DNA of 64,000 bases from Weizmannia acidilactici (lineage in GTDB: Bacteria; Bacillota; Bacilli; Bacillales; Bacillaceae_C): the NCBI RefSeq assembly GCF_008974225.1, contig NZ_BKZR01000014.1:1-64000 (forward strand), in the 5' to 3' direction. Position numbers and translations under genes: made by a program. The notes beneath the pieces are model-generated. The model did no database searches and was not told the DNA's origin. It worked only from the letters and a program-made list of their open reading frames with translations. Positions 35,713 through 45,088 of this stretch are shown in pieces; the stretch's first letter is position 1, and each line of letters starts with the position of its first letter.

Positions 35713-36543
35713 ATGGCGATCAAAAAATACAAACCGACCTCTAACGGGCGTCGCGGCATGACTGCTTTGGATTTTGAGGAAATTACGACGGATACACCCG
35801 AAAAATCCTTGCTGGCTCCGCTCCACAAAAAAGCAGGCCGCAACAACCAAGGGAAGTTAACTGTTCGTCATCATGGCGGCGGTCATAAGCGCCAATACCG
35901 GATTATCGACTTCAAACGCGATAAAGATGGTATACCAGGACGCGTTGCCACAATCGAATATGACCCGAACCGTTCATCCAATATTGCATTGATTCATTAT
36001 TTAGATGGTGAAAAACGATATATTATCGCACCGAAAAATTTAACTGTCGGTATGGAAGTCATGTCCGGCCCTGATGCCGATATTAAAGTAGGGAACGCAC
36101 TTCCGCTTTCCGAAATTCCAGTTGGTACCGTGATCCACAACATCGAGCTGAAACCTGGTAAAGGCGGCCAATTGATCCGTTCCGCAGGCACATCTGCCCA
36201 AGTGCTCGGTAAAGAAGGCAAATATGTGCTTGTCCGTTTAAATTCAGGTGAAGTGCGCATGATTCTGGCTACTTGCCGCGCAACGATCGGCCAAGTGGGC
36301 AATGAGCAGCACGAGCTTGTAAACATTGGTAAAGCAGGCCGCAAACGCTGGATGGGTGTCCGCCCAACTGTCCGCGGATCTGTTATGAACCCGAACGATC
36401 ACCCGCACGGCGGTGGTGAAGGACGTGCTCCGATCGGGCGCAAATCCCCAATGTCACCATGGGGCAAACCAACGCTTGGTTACAAGACACGCAAGAAGAA
36501 TAACAAATCCGATAAATTTATTGTACGTCGTCGTAAAAAATAA
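35713..36543 (+). CDS. rplB: 50S ribosomal protein L2
   Basis: L2 is required for subunit association and peptidyl-transferase assembly. The 276-residue protein includes LTVRHHGGGHKRQYR and the conserved GVRPTVRGSVMNPNDHPHGG segment with the functional histidine. ATG 35713 follows GAGGAGGG. Confidence 0.97.
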   Translation: MAIKKYKPTSNGRRGMTALDFEEITTDTPEKSLLAPLHKKAGRNNQGKLTVRHHGGGHKRQYRIIDFKRDKDGIPGRVATIEYDPNRSSNIALIHYLDGEKRYIIAPKNLTVGMEVMSGPDADIKVGNALPLSEIPVGTVIHNIELKPGKGGQLIRSAGTSAQVLGKEGKYVLVRLNSGEVRMILATCRATIGQVGNEQHELVNIGKAGRKRWMGVRPTVRGSVMNPNDHPHGGGEGRAPIGRKSPMSPWGKPTLGYKTRKKNNKSDKFIVRRRKK

Positions 36544-36603
36544 TGCGGTTGGACTACGGTTCGCTGGCTGAACCGTAGCGCAATCTTGAAAGGAGGATCG
36601 GCC

Positions 36604-36882
36604 ATGGGTCGCAGTTTAAAAAAAGGGCCTTTTGTTGATGACCATTTGATGTCAAAAATCGAAAAGCTGAACGAATCCAACAAAAAACAAGTCATTAAAA
36701 CGTGGTCGCGCCGTTCGACAATTTTCCCTGCATTCGTCGGCCATACAATTGCCGTTTATGACGGGCGCAAACATGTTCCTGTTTACATTACGGAAGACAT
36801 GGTAGGCCACAAGCTCGGTGAATTCGCACCGACACGCACATTCAGGGGTCACGCAGGTGACGATAAGAAAACAAGACGCTAA
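36604..36882 (+). CDS. rpsS: 30S ribosomal protein S19
   Basis: S19 binds 16S rRNA in the 30S head beside S13. The 92-residue protein starts MGRSLKKGPFVDDHL and contains the signature ITEDMVGHKLGEFAPTRTF. I chose ATG 36604 after AAAGGAGGAT; the in-frame TTG at 36586 precedes the ribosome site. Confidence 0.96.
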   Translation: MGRSLKKGPFVDDHLMSKIEKLNESNKKQVIKTWSRRSTIFPAFVGHTIAVYDGRKHVPVYITEDMVGHKLGEFAPTRTFRGHAGDDKKTRR

Positions 36883-36900
36883 CGAGAGGAGGGCATTCCA

Positions 36901-37242
36901 ATGGAAGCAAAAGCTGTCGCGAAAACAGTCCGTATTGCTCCTCGTAAAGCACGCCTGGTTATTGATTTAATTCGAGGAAAGCAAGTGGGAGAAGCACTTT
37001 CGATTCTTAAATTTACACCAAAAGCTGCTTCGCCGGTTATTGAAAAAGTTCTCAACTCTGCAATTGCGAACGCAGAACACAACTACGATATGGACGTGAA
37101 TGAACTTGTTGTGGCGAAGGCTTATGTTGATGAAGGGCCTACGCTCAAACGTTTCCGCCCGCGCGCACAAGGGCGTGCAAGCCAAATCAACAAACGTACG
37201 AGCCATATTACGATCGTAGTATCAGATCAGAAGGAGGGATAA
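36901..37242 (+). CDS. rplV: 50S ribosomal protein L22
   Basis: L22 lines the exit tunnel opposite L4. The 113-residue protein has RIAPRKARLVIDLIRGK and the hairpin loop with FRPRAQGRASQINKRTSH. ATG 36901 follows AGAGGAGGG. Confidence 0.97.
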   Translation: MEAKAVAKTVRIAPRKARLVIDLIRGKQVGEALSILKFTPKAASPVIEKVLNSAIANAEHNYDMDVNELVVAKAYVDEGPTLKRFRPRAQGRASQINKRTSHITIVVSDQKEG

Positions 37243-37245
37243 TGA

Positions 37246-37902
37246 GTGGGTCAAAAAGTAAATCCTATCGGTTTGCGAATCGGAGTGATTCGTGACTGGG
37301 AATCTAAATGGTATGCAGAAAAAGATTACGCCGATCTGTTGCACGAAGACATCAAAATTCGTGAGTACATTGCAAAACGCCTCGCTGATGCTTCTGTTTC
37401 CGGTGTGGAAATTGAACGTGCCGCAAACCGTGTAAACATTACAATCCGTACGGCAAAACCTGGGATGGTCATTGGTAAAGGCGGTTCAGAAGTAGAAGCA
37501 TTGCGTAAAGCACTGAATGCTCTGACCGGAAAAAGGGTCCACATTAATATTGTTGAAATCAAAAAAGCAGACATCGATGCAAAATTGGTTGCGGAAAACA
37601 TTGCCCGCCAGCTGGAAAACCGTGTTTCTTTCCGTCGCGCGCAAAAACAGGCAATCCAACGTGCCATGCGTGCTGGTGCGAAAGGCATCAGGACACAGGT
37701 TTCGGGACGTTTGGGAGGCGCGGATATCGCCCGTGCAGAACACTACAGCGAAGGTACTGTTCCGCTTCATACGCTTCGTGCGGATATCGACTATGCGCAT
37801 GCTGAAGCCGACACAACATATGGAAAACTTGGCGTGAAAGTATGGATTTACCGTGGAGAAGTCCTTCCTGCCAAGAAAAAAACTGAGGAAGGGGGAAACT
37901 GA
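37246..37902 (+). CDS. rpsC: 30S ribosomal protein S3
   Basis: S3 forms the mRNA entry channel. The 218-residue protein begins MGQKVNPIGLRIGVIRDWES, has the KH domain GMVIGKGGSEVE and the C-terminal domain with GRLGGADIARAEHYSEG. It starts at GTG 37246, three bases after rplV, with the ribosome site AAGGAGGG inside the rplV end. Confidence 0.96.
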   Translation: MGQKVNPIGLRIGVIRDWESKWYAEKDYADLLHEDIKIREYIAKRLADASVSGVEIERAANRVNITIRTAKPGMVIGKGGSEVEALRKALNALTGKRVHINIVEIKKADIDAKLVAENIARQLENRVSFRRAQKQAIQRAMRAGAKGIRTQVSGRLGGADIARAEHYSEGTVPLHTLRADIDYAHAEADTTYGKLGVKVWIYRGEVLPAKKKTEEGGN

Positions 37903-37904
37903 TC

Positions 37905-38339
37905 ATGTTAATGCCTAAACGTGTGAAATACCGCCGTGAACACCGCGGGAAAATGCGCGGCCGTGCAAAAGGCGGCACTGAAGTGGCTTTTGGCGAATAC
38001 GGTTTGCAGGCATTGGAAGCTTCCTGGATTACAAACCGCCAAATCGAAGCTGCCCGTATTGCTATGACACGTTATATGAAACGTGGCGGTAAAGTATGGA
38101 TTAAAATCTTCCCTCACAAACCATATACAGCTAAACCGCTTGAAGTCCGGATGGGTTCCGGTAAAGGTGCGCCTGAAGGTTGGGTAGCCGTAGTTAAACC
38201 TGGTAAGATTTTGTTTGAAATTGCCGGGGTTCCCGAAGAAGTTGCACGCGAAGCTTTGCGCCTTGCCTCACACAAGCTTCCGATCAAATGCAAGTTTGTA
38301 AAACGTGAAGAAATTGGTGGTGAATCTAATGAAAGCTAA
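37905..38339 (+). CDS. rplP: 50S ribosomal protein L16
   Basis: L16 lies near the A-site tRNA elbow. The 144-residue protein has LMPKRVKYRREHRGKMRG and the MGSGKGAPEGWVAVVKPG signature containing the hydroxylation-type arginine region. ATG 37905 (or 37911) follows the GGGGG at the end of rpsC. Its end overlaps rpmC. Confidence 0.96.
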   Translation: MLMPKRVKYRREHRGKMRGRAKGGTEVAFGEYGLQALEASWITNRQIEAARIAMTRYMKRGGKVWIKIFPHKPYTAKPLEVRMGSGKGAPEGWVAVVKPGKILFEIAGVPEEVAREALRLASHKLPIKCKFVKREEIGGESNES

Positions 38340-38532
38340 GGAAATTCGTGACTTGACCACTGCCGAAATTGAACAAAAAATTAAATCGCTGAAGGAAGAA
38401 TTGTTCAACCTTCGCTTCCAGCTTGCGACCGGACAATTGGAAAACACCGCCCGCATCCGTGAAGTTCGCAAATCGATTGCCCGTATGAAAACTGTCATTC
38501 GTGAAAGAGAAATTGGAATTAACAACCGATAA
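38329..38532 (+). CDS. rpmC: 50S ribosomal protein L29
   Basis: L29 is a two-helix protein at the tunnel exit. The 67-residue product has EIRDLTTAEIEQKIKSLKEE and FQLATGQLENTARIREVRK. I chose ATG 38329 (ribosome site GGTGGTG), giving an 11-base overlap with rplP and the usual family length, over a start at 38305. Confidence 0.94.
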   Translation: MKAKEIRDLTTAEIEQKIKSLKEELFNLRFQLATGQLENTARIREVRKSIARMKTVIREREIGINNR

Positions 38533-38552
38533 TGGGAGGAGGTTCGCGATAC

Positions 38553-38816
38553 ATGAGTGAACGCAACCAACGCAAAGTTTATACCGGCCGTGTGGTATCC
38601 GATAAAATGGATAAAACCATCACTGTCCTTGTAGAAACTTACAAAAAGCATTCTCTGTACGGCAAACGCGTAAAATACTCGAAAAAATTCAAGGCGCATG
38701 ATGAAAATAACGAAGCAAAAGTCGGCGATATCGTAAGAATCATGGAAACACGCCCGTTATCTGCTACAAAACGTTTCCGCCTTGTCGAAATCGTTGAAAA
38801 AGCAGTCATTATTTAA
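38553..38816 (+). CDS. rpsQ: 30S ribosomal protein S17
   Basis: S17 is a primary 16S rRNA binder with an OB fold. The 87-residue protein includes RKVYTGRVVSDKMDKTITV and the KKFKAHDENNEAKVGD segment. I chose ATG 38553, after GGGAGGAGG, over ATG 38532, which precedes the ribosome site. Confidence 0.95.
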   Translation: MSERNQRKVYTGRVVSDKMDKTITVLVETYKKHSLYGKRVKYSKKFKAHDENNEAKVGDIVRIMETRPLSATKRFRLVEIVEKAVII

Positions 38817-38863
38817 TCTATATCAGTTCGGATTACGGTGATTCCGAAGGGAGGTAAACGAGT

Positions 38864-39232
38864 ATGATCCAACAAGAAACCCGTTTGAAGGTGGCTGACA
38901 ATTCAGGTGCACGTGAAGTTTTAACGATTAAAGTGTTAGGCGGTTCCGGACGGAAAACCGCAAATATCGGCGATGTTATTGTTGCTACGGTAAAACAAGC
39001 AACACCAGGGGGCGTTGTTAAAAAAGGTGACGTGGTGAAAGCTGTTGTCGTACGCACAAAGAGCGGAGTGCGCCGCAGCGACGGTTCCTACATCCGCTTT
39101 GATGAAAATGCATGCGTCATTATTCGTGACGACAAGAGCCCTCGCGGTACGCGTATTTTCGGGCCTGTTGCACGCGAATTGCGCAACAACAATTTCATGA
39201 AAATCGTATCGTTAGCTCCGGAAGTGCTTTAA
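38864..39232 (+). CDS. rplN: 50S ribosomal protein L14
   Basis: L14 contacts the 30S subunit and RsfS. The 122-residue protein starts MIQQETRLKVADNSGAREV and contains KKGDVVKAVVVRTKSGVRR. ATG 38864 follows AGGGAGGTA. Confidence 0.97.
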   Translation: MIQQETRLKVADNSGAREVLTIKVLGGSGRKTANIGDVIVATVKQATPGGVVKKGDVVKAVVVRTKSGVRRSDGSYIRFDENACVIIRDDKSPRGTRIFGPVARELRNNNFMKIVSLAPEVL

Positions 39233-39270
39233 TCTATCAGTTTGATGACAATCAAGGAGGTGCGATTGTA

Positions 39271-39582
39271 ATGCATGTCAAAAAAGGCGACAAGGTGATG
39301 GTGATCTCCGGCAAAGATAAAGGGAAAACCGGCACCATCCTGGCAGTATTCCCGAAAAAAGACCGTGTCATTGTGGAAGGCGTGAATATCGTGAAAAAAC
39401 ACTCGAAACCTTCCCAGGCTAATCCGCAAGGCGGGATTATCGATATGGAAGCGCCAATCCACGTATCCAATGTCATGTTGCTTGACCCGAAAACAAATGA
39501 GCCGACTCGTATCGGTTACGAAGTAAGAGATGGCAAAAAAGTACGTGTAGCAAAAAAATCCGGCGAAGTTTTAGATAAATAG
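39271..39582 (+). CDS. rplX: 50S ribosomal protein L24
   Basis: L24 initiates 50S assembly. The 103-residue protein has the KOW motif (KKGDKVMVISGKDKGKTG) and the HSKPSQANPQGGI stretch. ATG 39271 follows AAGGAGGTG. Confidence 0.97.
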   Translation: MHVKKGDKVMVISGKDKGKTGTILAVFPKKDRVIVEGVNIVKKHSKPSQANPQGGIIDMEAPIHVSNVMLLDPKTNEPTRIGYEVRDGKKVRVAKKSGEVLDK

Positions 39583-39608
39583 TTTGAACATGAAGGGAGG
39601 TACACGAC

Positions 39609-40148
39609 ATGAACCGCCTAAAAGAAAAATACGAAAAAGAAGTTATTCCTGCTTTAACAAAGAAATTTAACTATACATCCGTCATGCAAGTGCCTAAAGT
39701 TGAAAAAATCGTGATCAACATGGGTGTTGGTGACGCAGTCCAAAACGCAAAAATGTTAGACAATGCTGTTGAAGAATTGACTTTAATTTCCGGCCAAAAA
39801 CCGGTTGTAACAAGAGCGAAACGTTCGATCGCAGGTTTCCGCCTTCGCGAAGGGATGCCGATCGGCGCAAAAGTAACCCTCCGCGGTGAGCGCATGTATG
39901 AATTTCTGGATAAATTAATTTCTGTTTCCCTTCCACGTGTGCGTGACTTCCACGGCGTTTCCAAAAAATCTTTTGACGGCCGCGGCAACTACACACTTGG
40001 TATTAAGGAACAACTGATCTTCCCTGAAATCGATTATGATAAAGTCAATAAAGTGCGCGGCATGGACATCGTCATTGTCACAACTGCAAACACGGACGAA
40101 GAATCACGTGAACTGTTAACTTTACTCGGAATGCCATTCCAAAAATAA
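39609..40148 (+). CDS. rplE: 50S ribosomal protein L5
   Basis: L5 binds 5S rRNA and the P-site tRNA. The 179-residue protein includes VPKVEKIVINMGVGDAVQN and the GMPIGAKVTLRGERMYEFLD segment. ATG 39609 follows AGGGAGGTA. Confidence 0.97.
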   Translation: MNRLKEKYEKEVIPALTKKFNYTSVMQVPKVEKIVINMGVGDAVQNAKMLDNAVEELTLISGQKPVVTRAKRSIAGFRLREGMPIGAKVTLRGERMYEFLDKLISVSLPRVRDFHGVSKKSFDGRGNYTLGIKEQLIFPEIDYDKVNKVRGMDIVIVTTANTDEESRELLTLLGMPFQK

Positions 40149-40175
40149 TAGCTCTTGCTAAAGGGAGGCGAAAAC

Positions 40176-40361
40176 GTGGCTAAAAAATCAATGATTGCGA
40201 AACAAAAACGCGAACCGAAGTATAAAGTGCAAGCTTATACACGGTGCGAACGTTGCGGCCGACCACATTCCGTCATTCGCAAGTTTAAACTTTGCCGTAT
40301 TTGTTTCCGCGAACTTGCATATAAAGGTCAAATTCCTGGCGTGAAAAAAGCCAGCTGGTAA
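40176..40361 (+). CDS. rpsN: 30S ribosomal protein S14, type Z (zinc-binding)
   Basis: The 61-residue short form has two CxxC pairs (CERC, CRIC), so it is the zinc-dependent S14. I chose GTG 40176 after AGGGAGGCG; MAKKSMIAKQKREPKYKVQ is the usual N terminus. Zinc-independent paralogues usually lie elsewhere under Zur control. Confidence 0.95.
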   Translation: MAKKSMIAKQKREPKYKVQAYTRCERCGRPHSVIRKFKLCRICFRELAYKGQIPGVKKASW

Positions 40362-40390
40362 AACCCGAATTTGGGAAGGAGGTAAACATA

Positions 40391-40789
40391 ATGGTCATGA
40401 CTGATCCAATTGCAGATTTGCTTACCCGCATCCGCAATGCAAACACAGTGCGTCATGAAAAATTGGAAGTACCGGCTTCCAAGATCAAAAGAGAAATCGC
40501 TGAAATTTTAAAACGCGAAGGCTTTATTCGTGATGTTGAATATATCGAAGACAATAAACAAGGGATCATCCGGATCTTCCTGAAATACGGCGCAAACAAC
40601 GAACGCGTTATTACAGGGATCAAGCGCATCAGCAAACCAGGCTTGCGCGTTTATGCGAAAGCTGACGAAATTCCAAAAGTGCTGAACGGCCTTGGCATTG
40701 CGATTGTTTCTACATCGCAAGGCGTTTTAACTGACAAAGAAGCCCGCAAAAACAATGTCGGCGGGGAAATTTTGGCATACGTATGGTAA
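40391..40789 (+). CDS. rpsH: 30S ribosomal protein S8
   Basis: S8 binds helix 21 of 16S rRNA and in E. coli represses the spc operon. The 132-residue protein has MTDPIADLLTRIRNAN and ends with the STSQGVLTDKEARKNNVGGE signature. ATG 40391 or 40397 follow GGAAGGAGG; both fit. Confidence 0.96.
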   Translation: MVMTDPIADLLTRIRNANTVRHEKLEVPASKIKREIAEILKREGFIRDVEYIEDNKQGIIRIFLKYGANNERVITGIKRISKPGLRVYAKADEIPKVLNGLGIAIVSTSQGVLTDKEARKNNVGGEILAYVW

Positions 40790-40818
40790 TCATTTGACGT
40801 TGAACGGAGGTGTAAAAC

Positions 40819-41355
40819 ATGTCACGTATCGGAAAAAAACCGGTTGAAATCCCATCCGGAGTTACGGTTAACATTAACGGAAATACTGTTACGGTAAAAG
40901 GGCCAAAAGGCGAATTGACCCGCAGCTTCAGCCCGGATATTGCCATTTCTGTTGAAGGAAATGTCATCAACGTAACGCGCCCTTCCGACAGCAAAAACCA
41001 CCGCGCACTGCACGGGACAACCCGCGCTTTGCTTGCGAACATGGTGGAAGGTGTATCGAAAGGCTTTGAAAAATCATTGGAATTGGTCGGGGTCGGGTAC
41101 CGTGCCCAAAAACAAGGCAAGAAACTTGTCCTGAACGTCGGGTTCTCCCATCCTGTAGAGTTTGAACCGGAAGAAGGCTTGGAAATTGAAGTTCCTTCCA
41201 ATACGAAAATTGTCGTAAAAGGCGCAAGCAAAGAACGCGTCGGCGCATTTGCCGCGAATATCCGCGACGTTCGCCCGCCTGAGCCATACAAAGGCAAAGG
41301 TATTCGCTATGAAGGCGAATATGTACGCCGAAAAGAAGGAAAAACCGGTAAGTAA
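40819..41355 (+). CDS. rplF: 50S ribosomal protein L6
   Basis: L6 supports the sarcin-ricin region. The 178-residue protein begins MSRIGKKPVEIPSGVTV and ends with the PEPYKGKGIRYEGEYVRRKE signature. ATG 40819 follows GGAGGTG. Confidence 0.97.
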   Translation: MSRIGKKPVEIPSGVTVNINGNTVTVKGPKGELTRSFSPDIAISVEGNVINVTRPSDSKNHRALHGTTRALLANMVEGVSKGFEKSLELVGVGYRAQKQGKKLVLNVGFSHPVEFEPEEGLEIEVPSNTKIVVKGASKERVGAFAANIRDVRPPEPYKGKGIRYEGEYVRRKEGKTGK

Positions 41356-41386
41356 TGCTGCTTAGGATGAGAAAGGAGTGAATTCA

Positions 41387-41749
41387 ATGATCACAAAGCC
41401 GGATAAAAATCAAGTACGTAAAAAAAGACATGCACGCGTCCGCGCGAAATTAAGCGGAACTGCTGAGCGTCCGCGCTTGAATGTTTATCGTTCGAATAAA
41501 AACATTTATACCCAATTGATTGATGATGTCAACGGCGTAACATTGGCCAGCGCTTCTACGCTCGACAAAGAGCTGAACCTTGAATCGACCGGCAATATTG
41601 AAGCTGCCCGGAAAGTTGGGGAATTGATTGCCAAACGCGCGCTTGAAAAAGGTTTGAAAGAAGTTGTTTTTGACCGCGGCGGATATTTGTACCACGGCCG
41701 AATTAAAGCCCTTGCCGATGCAGCCCGTGAAAACGGACTCCAATTTTAA
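41387..41749 (+). CDS. rplR: 50S ribosomal protein L18
   Basis: L18 attaches 5S rRNA to the large subunit. The 120-residue protein has RKKRHARVRAKLSGTAERPR and FDRGGYLYHGRIKALADAAR. I chose ATG 41387, placed after AAAGGAGTG, over GTG 41378. Confidence 0.95.
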   Translation: MITKPDKNQVRKKRHARVRAKLSGTAERPRLNVYRSNKNIYTQLIDDVNGVTLASASTLDKELNLESTGNIEAARKVGELIAKRALEKGLKEVVFDRGGYLYHGRIKALADAARENGLQF

Positions 41750-41772
41750 TCATAAAGGAGGGAAAACATTAC

Positions 41773-42273
41773 ATGCTACGTATTGACCCAAACAAACTTG
41801 AATTAGAAGAACGCGTTGTTACGGTTAACCGCGTTGCCAAAGTCGTGAAAGGGGGGCGCCGTTTCCGTTTCTCCGCACTTGTTGTTGTAGGTGACAGAAA
41901 TGGCCATGTCGGCTTTGGAACAGGTAAAGCACAAGAAGTACCGGATGCGATCCGCAAAGCAGTTGAAGATGCGAAGAAAAACCTTGTTGAAGTACCGGTT
42001 GTGGGTACAACGATCCCTCACGAAGTCATCGGCCACTTTGGTGCAGGGAAAATTTTGCTGAAACCTGGTTCGCCTGGTACCGGTGTTATCGCTGGCGGCC
42101 CTGTGCGTGCCATTTTGGAACTGGCCGGGATTGCGGATATTACATCCAAATCCTTAGGTTCCAACACGCCGATTAATATGATTCGTGCGACGATGGCCGG
42201 CATTAAACAACTGAAACGTGCGGATGAAGTTGCAAAACTGCGCAATAAATCTGTTGAAGAACTATTAGGTTAA
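41773..42273 (+). CDS. rpsE: 30S ribosomal protein S5
   Basis: S5 acts in mRNA unwinding and accuracy. The 166-residue protein has the dsRBD-like VVTVNRVAKVVKGGRRFRFS and the GKILLKPGSPGTGVIAGGPV stretch; the spectinomycin loop region looks ordinary. ATG 41773 follows AAAGGAGGG. Confidence 0.97.
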   Translation: MLRIDPNKLELEERVVTVNRVAKVVKGGRRFRFSALVVVGDRNGHVGFGTGKAQEVPDAIRKAVEDAKKNLVEVPVVGTTIPHEVIGHFGAGKILLKPGSPGTGVIAGGPVRAILELAGIADITSKSLGSNTPINMIRATMAGIKQLKRADEVAKLRNKSVEELLG

Positions 42274-42287
42274 GGAGGGAACGCTAA

Positions 42288-42467
42288 ATGGCAAAATTAA
42301 AAATTACCCTCACCCGCAGTGTGATTGGCCGCCCGCAGGACCAGCGCGATACGGTAAAAGCGCTCGGTTTGCGTAAAGTCAACCAAACTGTTGAACACGA
42401 AGACAATCCCGCTATCCGCGGTATGATCAATAAAGTATCCCATCTTGTTTCTGTTGTGGAACAATAA
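42288..42467 (+). CDS. rpmD: 50S ribosomal protein L30
   Basis: The 59-residue protein reads KLKITLTRSVIGRPQDQR near its start and ends NKVSHLVSVVEQ, matching bacterial L30 in sequence and length. ATG 42288 follows TTAAGGAGGG, 14 bases after rpsE. It lies in the fixed rpsE-rpmD-rplO order of the spc operon. Confidence 0.95.
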   Translation: MAKLKITLTRSVIGRPQDQRDTVKALGLRKVNQTVEHEDNPAIRGMINKVSHLVSVVEQ

Positions 42468-42499
42468 TCACTGATCTAAAAATAAGAGGAGGTGCAACC

Positions 42500-42940
42500 A
42501 TGAAACTTCATGAATTAAAACCTGCAGAAGGATCCCGTAAAAAACGCAATCGTGTAGGCCGGGGCATTGGTTCAGGCAACGGCAAAACTGCCGGTAAAGG
42601 CCATAAAGGGCAAAATGCGCGTTCCGGCGGCGGTGTACGCCTTGGTTTTGAAGGCGGCCAAACGCCTTTATTCCGCCGTTTGCCCAAACGCGGCTTTACA
42701 AACATCAACCGTAAAGAATATGCCATTGTGAACCTGGATGCTTTAAACCGTTTTGAAGACGGAACGGAAGTAACGCCTGCCCTTTTGCTGGAAACGGGCG
42801 TTGTCAGCAAGGAAAAATCGGGCATTAAAGTACTTGCGGACGGAAAGCTTGAGAAAAAGCTGACTGTAAAAGCGCATAAATTTTCCTCTGCTGCTAAAGA
42901 AGCCATTGAAGCTGCCGGCGGTACTACTGAGGTGATTTAA
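42500..42940 (+). CDS. rplO: 50S ribosomal protein L15
   Basis: L15 is a late-assembly 50S protein. The 146-residue product has the Gly/Arg-rich N-terminal extension (RVGRGIGSGNGKTAGKGHKG) and the RRLPKRGFTN motif. ATG 42500 follows GAGGAGGTG. Its TAA overlaps the secY ATG by one base. Confidence 0.97.
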   Translation: MKLHELKPAEGSRKKRNRVGRGIGSGNGKTAGKGHKGQNARSGGGVRLGFEGGQTPLFRRLPKRGFTNINRKEYAIVNLDALNRFEDGTEVTPALLLETGVVSKEKSGIKVLADGKLEKKLTVKAHKFSSAAKEAIEAAGGTTEVI

Positions 42941-44235
42941 TGTTTAAAACAATCTCCAATTTTATGCGTGTGGGTGAGATAAGAAATAAAATTATTTTCA
43001 CCCTCCTCATGCTGGTAGTATTCCGCATAGGGGCTTTTATACCGGTTCCTTACGTAGATGCATCAGTATTGAATGCTGCCACCCAAAATGGCTTGGTCGG
43101 CTTTTTGAACACCTTTGGGGGCGGTGCGTTAAAAAACTTCTCTATTTTTGCAATGGGAATTATGCCATATATCACGTCATCCATTATCGTGCAGCTTTTA
43201 CAGATGGATGTTGTGCCGAAATTTGCCGAGTGGGCAAAACAAGGTGAAGTGGGGCGTCGTAAGCTGAATGAGTTTACACGCTATTTTACCGTTATCTTGT
43301 CTTTAATCGAAGGGTTCGGGATGTCCTACGGCTTCAATAACTTGGCGCAGGGGGCACTGATTACAAAATCCGGTTTCGGGGCATATTTGATCATCGCCCT
43401 TACGCTCACTGCCGGTACCACTTTCCTGATGTGGCTCGGCGAACAAATTACGGCAAAAGGCGTCGGAAACGGGATTTCCATTTTGATAATGGCCGGCATT
43501 ATTGCCGGGATTCCCACTGCAATTAACCAAATTTACGCACAACAAATTGAAAATGCCGGATCGCAGCTGTTTTTGAAAATTGTCCTGTTGGCTTTCTTGG
43601 CATTGATCGTATTGGCCATTGTGGTTGGGGTCATTTATTTTCAGCAGGCATCGAGAAAAATTCCGATTCAGTATGCACAGCATATTTCATCCGGAAGAAC
43701 TACTGTCGGGCGCCAAACCACACATCTGCCGCTAAAAGTGAATGCTGCCGGCGTTATTCCGGTCATCTTTGCGATTTCGTTCATCATTGCGCCGCAGACG
43801 ATCGCATCGTTTTTCGGATCCAGCGATGTGGCCAGCACCATACAATGGATATTCGATTATACGAAACCGGTCGGGGCATTGATTTATGTGGCTTTGATTA
43901 TTGCTTTTACTTATTTCTATGCATTTGTGCAAGTCAATCCTGAACAGCTTGCCGATAATTTAAAGAAACAAGGCGGCTATATTCCGGGAATCCGCCCGGG
44001 GAAGAATACGCAGCAATATGTTACTTCGGTTTTATACCGTCTGACTTTTGTCGGGTCGATTTTTCTAGCGGTTATTGCTATTCTTCCGGTGATCTTCACC
44101 AATGTGGTCGGGCTGCCTGCTTCAGCCAGAATCGGCGGCACAAGCCTGCTCGTTGTCATCGGGGTTGCGCTTGAAACGATGCTGCAACTGGAAGCTCAAT
44201 TAGTGAAGCGCCATTACAAAGGCTTTATTAAATAA
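42940..44235 (+). CDS. secY: Preprotein translocase subunit SecY
   Basis: SecY forms the protein-conducting channel. The 431-residue protein has ten transmembrane segments, the plug-region signature GGGALKNFSIFAMGIMPYIT, the cytosolic SecA-binding loops and the C-terminal VKRHYKGFIK. It is translationally coupled to rplO. Confidence 0.97.
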   Translation: MFKTISNFMRVGEIRNKIIFTLLMLVVFRIGAFIPVPYVDASVLNAATQNGLVGFLNTFGGGALKNFSIFAMGIMPYITSSIIVQLLQMDVVPKFAEWAKQGEVGRRKLNEFTRYFTVILSLIEGFGMSYGFNNLAQGALITKSGFGAYLIIALTLTAGTTFLMWLGEQITAKGVGNGISILIMAGIIAGIPTAINQIYAQQIENAGSQLFLKIVLLAFLALIVLAIVVGVIYFQQASRKIPIQYAQHISSGRTTVGRQTTHLPLKVNAAGVIPVIFAISFIIAPQTIASFFGSSDVASTIQWIFDYTKPVGALIYVALIIAFTYFYAFVQVNPEQLADNLKKQGGYIPGIRPGKNTQQYVTSVLYRLTFVGSIFLAVIAILPVIFTNVVGLPASARIGGTSLLVVIGVALETMLQLEAQLVKRHYKGFIK

Positions 44236-44297
44236 AATTGGTTTTGGGGCATTCCTTGTTCCTGAAGCCGATATCAGAGATTGAGGGGGCTGTACCG

Positions 44298-44954
44298 ATG
44301 AATTTAGTGTTAATGGGCCTTCCCGGTGCCGGTAAAGGGACCCAAGCCGAAAAAATCATTGAAAAGTATTCCATTCCTCACATTTCAACCGGAGATATGT
44401 TTCGGGCAGCAATCAAGGAAGAAACTGAATTGGGTCTTAAAGCCAAATCCTATATGGATAAAGGCGAACTGGTTCCCGATGAGGTCACGATCGGCATTGT
44501 GCGCGAACGGTTAAGCAAGGATGACTGCAAAAAAGGCTTCCTGCTTGACGGGTTCCCAAGAACGATTGCCCAGGCTGAGGCTTTGGAAGACATTTTAAGC
44601 AGCCTTGATAAACATCTTGATTATGTGATCAATATTGAAGTAGATAAAAGCATCTTGACGGCGCGTTTAACCGGCCGCAGAATCTGCCAAAGCTGCGGTG
44701 CAACATACCATCTGGAGTTTAATCCGCCTAAAGTGGAAGGTGTGTGTGACAGGTGTGGCGGCCCGCTCTATCAACGGGCTGATGACAATGAAGCAACTGT
44801 GCAAAACCGCTTGGATGTGAATATTAAACAAACCCAGCCGCTTCTTGATTATTATGGAAAAAAAGGCTATTTGCGGAATGTAAACGGCCAGCAGGACATT
44901 GAGAAAGTTTTTTCCGATATCGACCAACTGCTGGGCCAATTGGCTGACCGTTAA
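44298..44954 (+). CDS. adk: Adenylate kinase
   Basis: Adk interconverts AMP + ATP and two ADP. The 218-residue long-LID form has the P-loop GLPGAGKGTQAEKI, the DGFPRTIAQAEAL motif and a Cys4 zinc site in the LID (CQSC...CDRC). I chose ATG 44298 after TTGAGGGGG; an upstream in-frame start at 44238 lacks a ribosome site. map, its normal neighbour, is decayed downstream. Confidence 0.96.
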   Translation: MNLVLMGLPGAGKGTQAEKIIEKYSIPHISTGDMFRAAIKEETELGLKAKSYMDKGELVPDEVTIGIVRERLSKDDCKKGFLLDGFPRTIAQAEALEDILSSLDKHLDYVINIEVDKSILTARLTGRRICQSCGATYHLEFNPPKVEGVCDRCGGPLYQRADDNEATVQNRLDVNIKQTQPLLDYYGKKGYLRNVNGQQDIEKVFSDIDQLLGQLADR

Positions 44955-45088
44955 GTACTCGATGAATTCATGAGAGCCAATAAAATCAGTACGGCATTAA
45001 ACCCATTCATGGAAAAAGGCAGTTTTGCCGCCATACCGGTTTTGGATGGAATTGGCGAAAAAAACTTTTCAAGTTAGATGCATTTTCC